The notes under the pieces were generated by a model. It searched no databases. It worked only from the letters and a program-made list of their open reading frames with translations, and was not told where the DNA came from. From contig JANQUX010000102.1 of NCBI GenBank assembly GCA_030730545.1, positions 1 through 9,024 on the forward strand: a stretch of 9,024 nucleotides of DNA. The letters are read 5' to 3'. The translations under genes were made by a program, and so were the position numbers. The DNA is from Maribacter sp. (GTDB lineage: Bacteria; Bacteroidota; Bacteroidia; Flavobacteriales; Flavobacteriaceae). Positions 7,227 through 9,024 of the stretch are shown here, in pieces; position 1 is the stretch's first letter, and each line of letters begins with the position of its first letter.

Positions 7227-7261
7227 AAAAAAAAGCCCCTTTAAAATTAAAAGAGCTTTTT
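7227..7261 (-). terminator. intrinsic terminator after gltA
   Basis: On the - strand the arms AAAAAGCTCTTTTAA (7261-7247) and TTAAAGGGGCTTTTT (7244-7230) pair along their length, with two G-U wobbles. The 3' arm runs into a tract of eight T bases (7234-7227). It lies 24 bases past the citrate synthase stop codon, which is the expected place for a Rho-independent terminator. The + strand version would have A-C mismatches and no + strand gene precedes it, so the direction is taken as minus. Confidence 0.85.
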
Positions 7262-7284
7262 GTTTTTTTGATAACGGTAGCAAT

Positions 7285-8571
7285 CTACCTCTTGTCCAGT
7301 TCGACAAAAGGTCTTAAATTTTTACCAACATAAACTTGTCTTGGTCTACCAATAGGCTCGCCGTTCAATCTCATTTCTCTCCATTGTGCGATCCACCCTG
7401 GTAATCTGCCTAAAGCGAACATTACTGTAAACATTTCTGTTGGTATACCTAAAGCTCTATAGATAATGCCAGAATAGAAATCTACATTTGGATATAATTT
7501 TCTATCAACAAAGTATTGATCCTCAAGTGCTTCTTTCTCTAAACCTTTTGCAATTGCAAGAATTGGATCATCGATACCTAAATCTGCCAATACTTCATCG
7601 GCGGCTTTTTTAATAATCTTAGCACGTGGATCGAAGTTCTTATAAACTCTATGACCGAAGCCCATTAATCTAAAAGGATCTGATTTATCTTTAGCTTTCG
7701 CCATGTACTTTTTAGTATCGCCACCATCTGCTTCGATAGCTTCAAGCATTTCTAAAACAGCTTGGTTAGCACCACCATGTAATGGACCCCAAAGCGCAGA
7801 AATACCTGCTGATAAAGATGCAAACAAACCAGCATGAGAAGACCCTACGATACGTACGGTACTCGTAGAACAGTTTTGCTCATGATCTGCATGCAAAATC
7901 AATAATTTATCTAAAGCTTCGATAATTAGTTTGTTCTGCTTATACTCTTGATTAGGACGCTTAAACATCATTTTATGAATGTTCTCTACATACCCTAAAC
8001 TATCGTCACCATAATCTAATGGAAGACCTTTCTTTTTACGCAATGTCCAAGCTACAAGAACAGGAAATTTAGCCAGAATACGCACAATTGAGTGGTACAT
8101 AGCATCGTCAGAACTTACATCTACTGTCGAAGGGTTAAATGCTATTAATGCACTAGTTAAAGAAGACAAAACTCCCATTGGGTGTGCAGACTTTGGAAAA
8201 CCGTCCAAAATCTTTTTCATCTCTTCATCTACATGAGATTCATCTTTAATGTCTTTATGAAATTTCGCTAGTTCTTTTGCATTTGGCAATTCACCAAAAA
8301 TCAATGCATAAGCAACCTCTAAGAAATCTGCTTTCTCAGCTAACTCTTCAATTGAATATCCTCTGTAACGCAAAATTCCTTTCTCACCATCTAAAAAAGT
8401 AATGGCACTTTCACATGACCCTGTATTTTTATACCCTGGATCAATAGTTATAATTCCATTGGTAACCGAACGCAAAGTAGCGATATCAATTGCAAGTTCG
8501 TTTTCGGTTCCCTTAATAACAGGAAACTCATATTTTTCACCATTATATTCTAAAATAGCTTTGTCTGACAT
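7285..8571 (-). CDS. gltA: citrate synthase
   Basis: This enzyme condenses acetyl-CoA with oxaloacetate to citrate, the entry step of the tricarboxylic acid cycle, in the cytoplasm. The 428-residue length and motifs match the long, hexameric, NADH-sensitive type found in many Gram-negative bacteria. The catalytic triad is visible as His265 (WGPLHGGAN), His307 (GFGHRVYKNFDPRA) and Asp364 (NVDFYSG). HADHEQNCSTSTVR at 227-240 and the small N-terminal beta domain (1-50) are also present. The N-terminal MSDKAILEY fits the family start, and the leader before the ATG is A/T-rich with no Shine-Dalgarno site. It is apparently transcribed on its own: a candidate promoter lies upstream and a strong terminator lies 24 bases downstream. 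Nothing unusual was seen in the coding sequence. Confidence 0.98.
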   Translation of the reverse strand: MSDKAILEYNGEKYEFPVIKGTENELAIDIATLRSVTNGIITIDPGYKNTGSCESAITFLDGEKGILRYRGYSIEELAEKADFLEVAYALIFGELPNAKELAKFHKDIKDESHVDEEMKKILDGFPKSAHPMGVLSSLTSALIAFNPSTVDVSSDDAMYHSIVRILAKFPVLVAWTLRKKKGLPLDYGDDSLGYVENIHKMMFKRPNQEYKQNKLIIEALDKLLILHADHEQNCSTSTVRIVGSSHAGLFASLSAGISALWGPLHGGANQAVLEMLEAIEADGGDTKKYMAKAKDKSDPFRLMGFGHRVYKNFDPRAKIIKKAADEVLADLGIDDPILAIAKGLEKEALEDQYFVDRKLYPNVDFYSGIIYRALGIPTEMFTVMFALGRLPGWIAQWREMRLNGEPIGRPRQVYVGKNLRPFVELDKR

Positions 8572-8601
8572 TTTTAATTTTTACGTTTTAAATACTTCTC
8601 G

Positions 8602-8632
8602 TAAAGTTAACAAAACAAGAGTGGTTTACCAA
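8602..8632 (-). promoter_or_regulatory. candidate promoter of gltA
   Basis: On the - strand TAACTTTA (8609-8602) matches the Bacteroidota -7 pattern TAnnTTTG except for the last base. A TTG at 8632-8630 lies 20 bases upstream, one more than usual. Transcription would begin about 25 bases before the gltA ATG. The 115-base gap that holds it shows no other clear feature, and no strong terminator for the glycogen synthase gene was found there. Confidence 0.35.
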
Positions 8633-8686
8633 TTTCAAAAATCTGTTTTGGGTAAAATTAACAATAAGTTCTATGAATAGCTTTCA

Positions 8687-9024
8687 TTACAACAGATAAA
8701 GTGAAGTGTAATATTCATCTAAAGATTTTTCCCAAGTAAAACGAGCCTTTTTTGCATTCGCTTTAATCTTTTTCCAAGTGTCTTTATCATGTTCCCAAAT
8801 GGTCAAAGCCTCATCGAAACTTTTTATCATATTACTAATTTGCTCATCATAAGTTTTACCACTAAAAGCAAAACCGGTATGCAAATGCTCTACGGTATCT
8901 TTTAGTCCGCCAGTATGATGTACCAAACAAGGGTTACCATTTCTCATGGCTAGCATTTGACTTATACCACAAGGTTCGAATAAACTAGGCATAAAATATA
9001 AATCTGTTTCTAAATACATAGAAT
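8687..9024 (-). CDS. glgA: glycogen/starch synthase, C-terminal end (5' part outside window)
   Basis: Only the last 110 or so residues of a GT-B glycosyltransferase of the glycogen/starch synthase (GT5) type are present. The frame is open through the right edge, so the Met at 9019 is internal and the gene starts beyond the window. Visible signatures are LYFMPSLFEPCGISQMLAM (Glu in FEPCG is the conserved catalytic-site residue) and TGGLKDTV, which belongs to the nucleotide-sugar loop. The ending, with FTWEKSLDEYYTSLY, matches the usual last helix of GlgA, so the 3' end looks complete. Between the two signatures the sequence RNGNPCLVHH departs from the more usual YGTxPVVRxTGGL pattern, suggesting a divergent branch. 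The normal role would be adding glucose from ADP-glucose to glycogen. Another GT4/GT5 enzyme is possible given the partial view. Confidence 0.8.
   Translation of the reverse strand, partial: SMYLETDLYFMPSLFEPCGISQMLAMRNGNPCLVHHTGGLKDTVEHLHTGFAFSGKTYDEQISNMIKSFDEALTIWEHDKDTWKKIKANAKKARFTWEKSLDEYYTSLYLL

Noticed and set aside
8402..8680. Open frame of 92 codons on the + strand over the start of gltA
   Set aside because: It is antisense to the conserved N-terminal domain of citrate synthase and to its promoter region, with no recognisable protein content.

Overview
This 9,024-base window is AT-rich, densely packed chromosomal DNA. It most likely comes from a marine-type member of the Flavobacteriaceae (phylum Bacteroidota). 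That reading is inference from the protein families, the low GC, the near absence of Shine-Dalgarno sequences (one exception) and promoter-like sites resembling the Bacteroidota TTG / TAnnTTTG pattern. No tRNA, rRNA, CRISPR array, insertion sequence or phage gene was seen. No gap between genes exceeds about 115 bases.

Layout. Bases 1-1891 (+ strand) hold the 3' end of a DUF1648 membrane protein gene that overlaps by one base (TAATG) a gene for a 479-residue atypical short-chain dehydrogenase fused to DUF2867. Everything from 1904 to the right edge is on the - strand. In transcription order from the right edge this is: the 3' end of a glycogen/starch synthase gene; citrate synthase (gltA), followed by a strong intrinsic terminator; a DDAH/arginine-deiminase-type amidinohydrolase followed closely by a citrulline hydrolase-type enzyme (ctlX); then a three-gene unit with a likely promoter encoding a diheme cytochrome c, a [2Fe-2S] subunit and a molybdopterin-binding subunit of a xanthine dehydrogenase-family enzyme resembling isoquinoline 1-oxidoreductase (IorAB). 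The + and - blocks converge with only 12 bases between the two stop codons.

How the genes could work together. The molybdenum enzyme carries a twin-arginine signal only on its large subunit and comes with an exported diheme cytochrome. Together these suggest a periplasmic oxidase or dehydrogenase of aldehydes or N-heterocycles that passes electrons to the respiratory chain. The two guanidino-group enzymes could convert arginine or a methylated arginine to citrulline and then to ornithine without making carbamoyl phosphate. Both pathways are inferred from family and neighbourhood; neither substrate can be read from the sequence. I did not find a clearly novel system such as a defence island or an unknown multi-gene cassette. 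The two small gene sets above are the parts most worth a second look.
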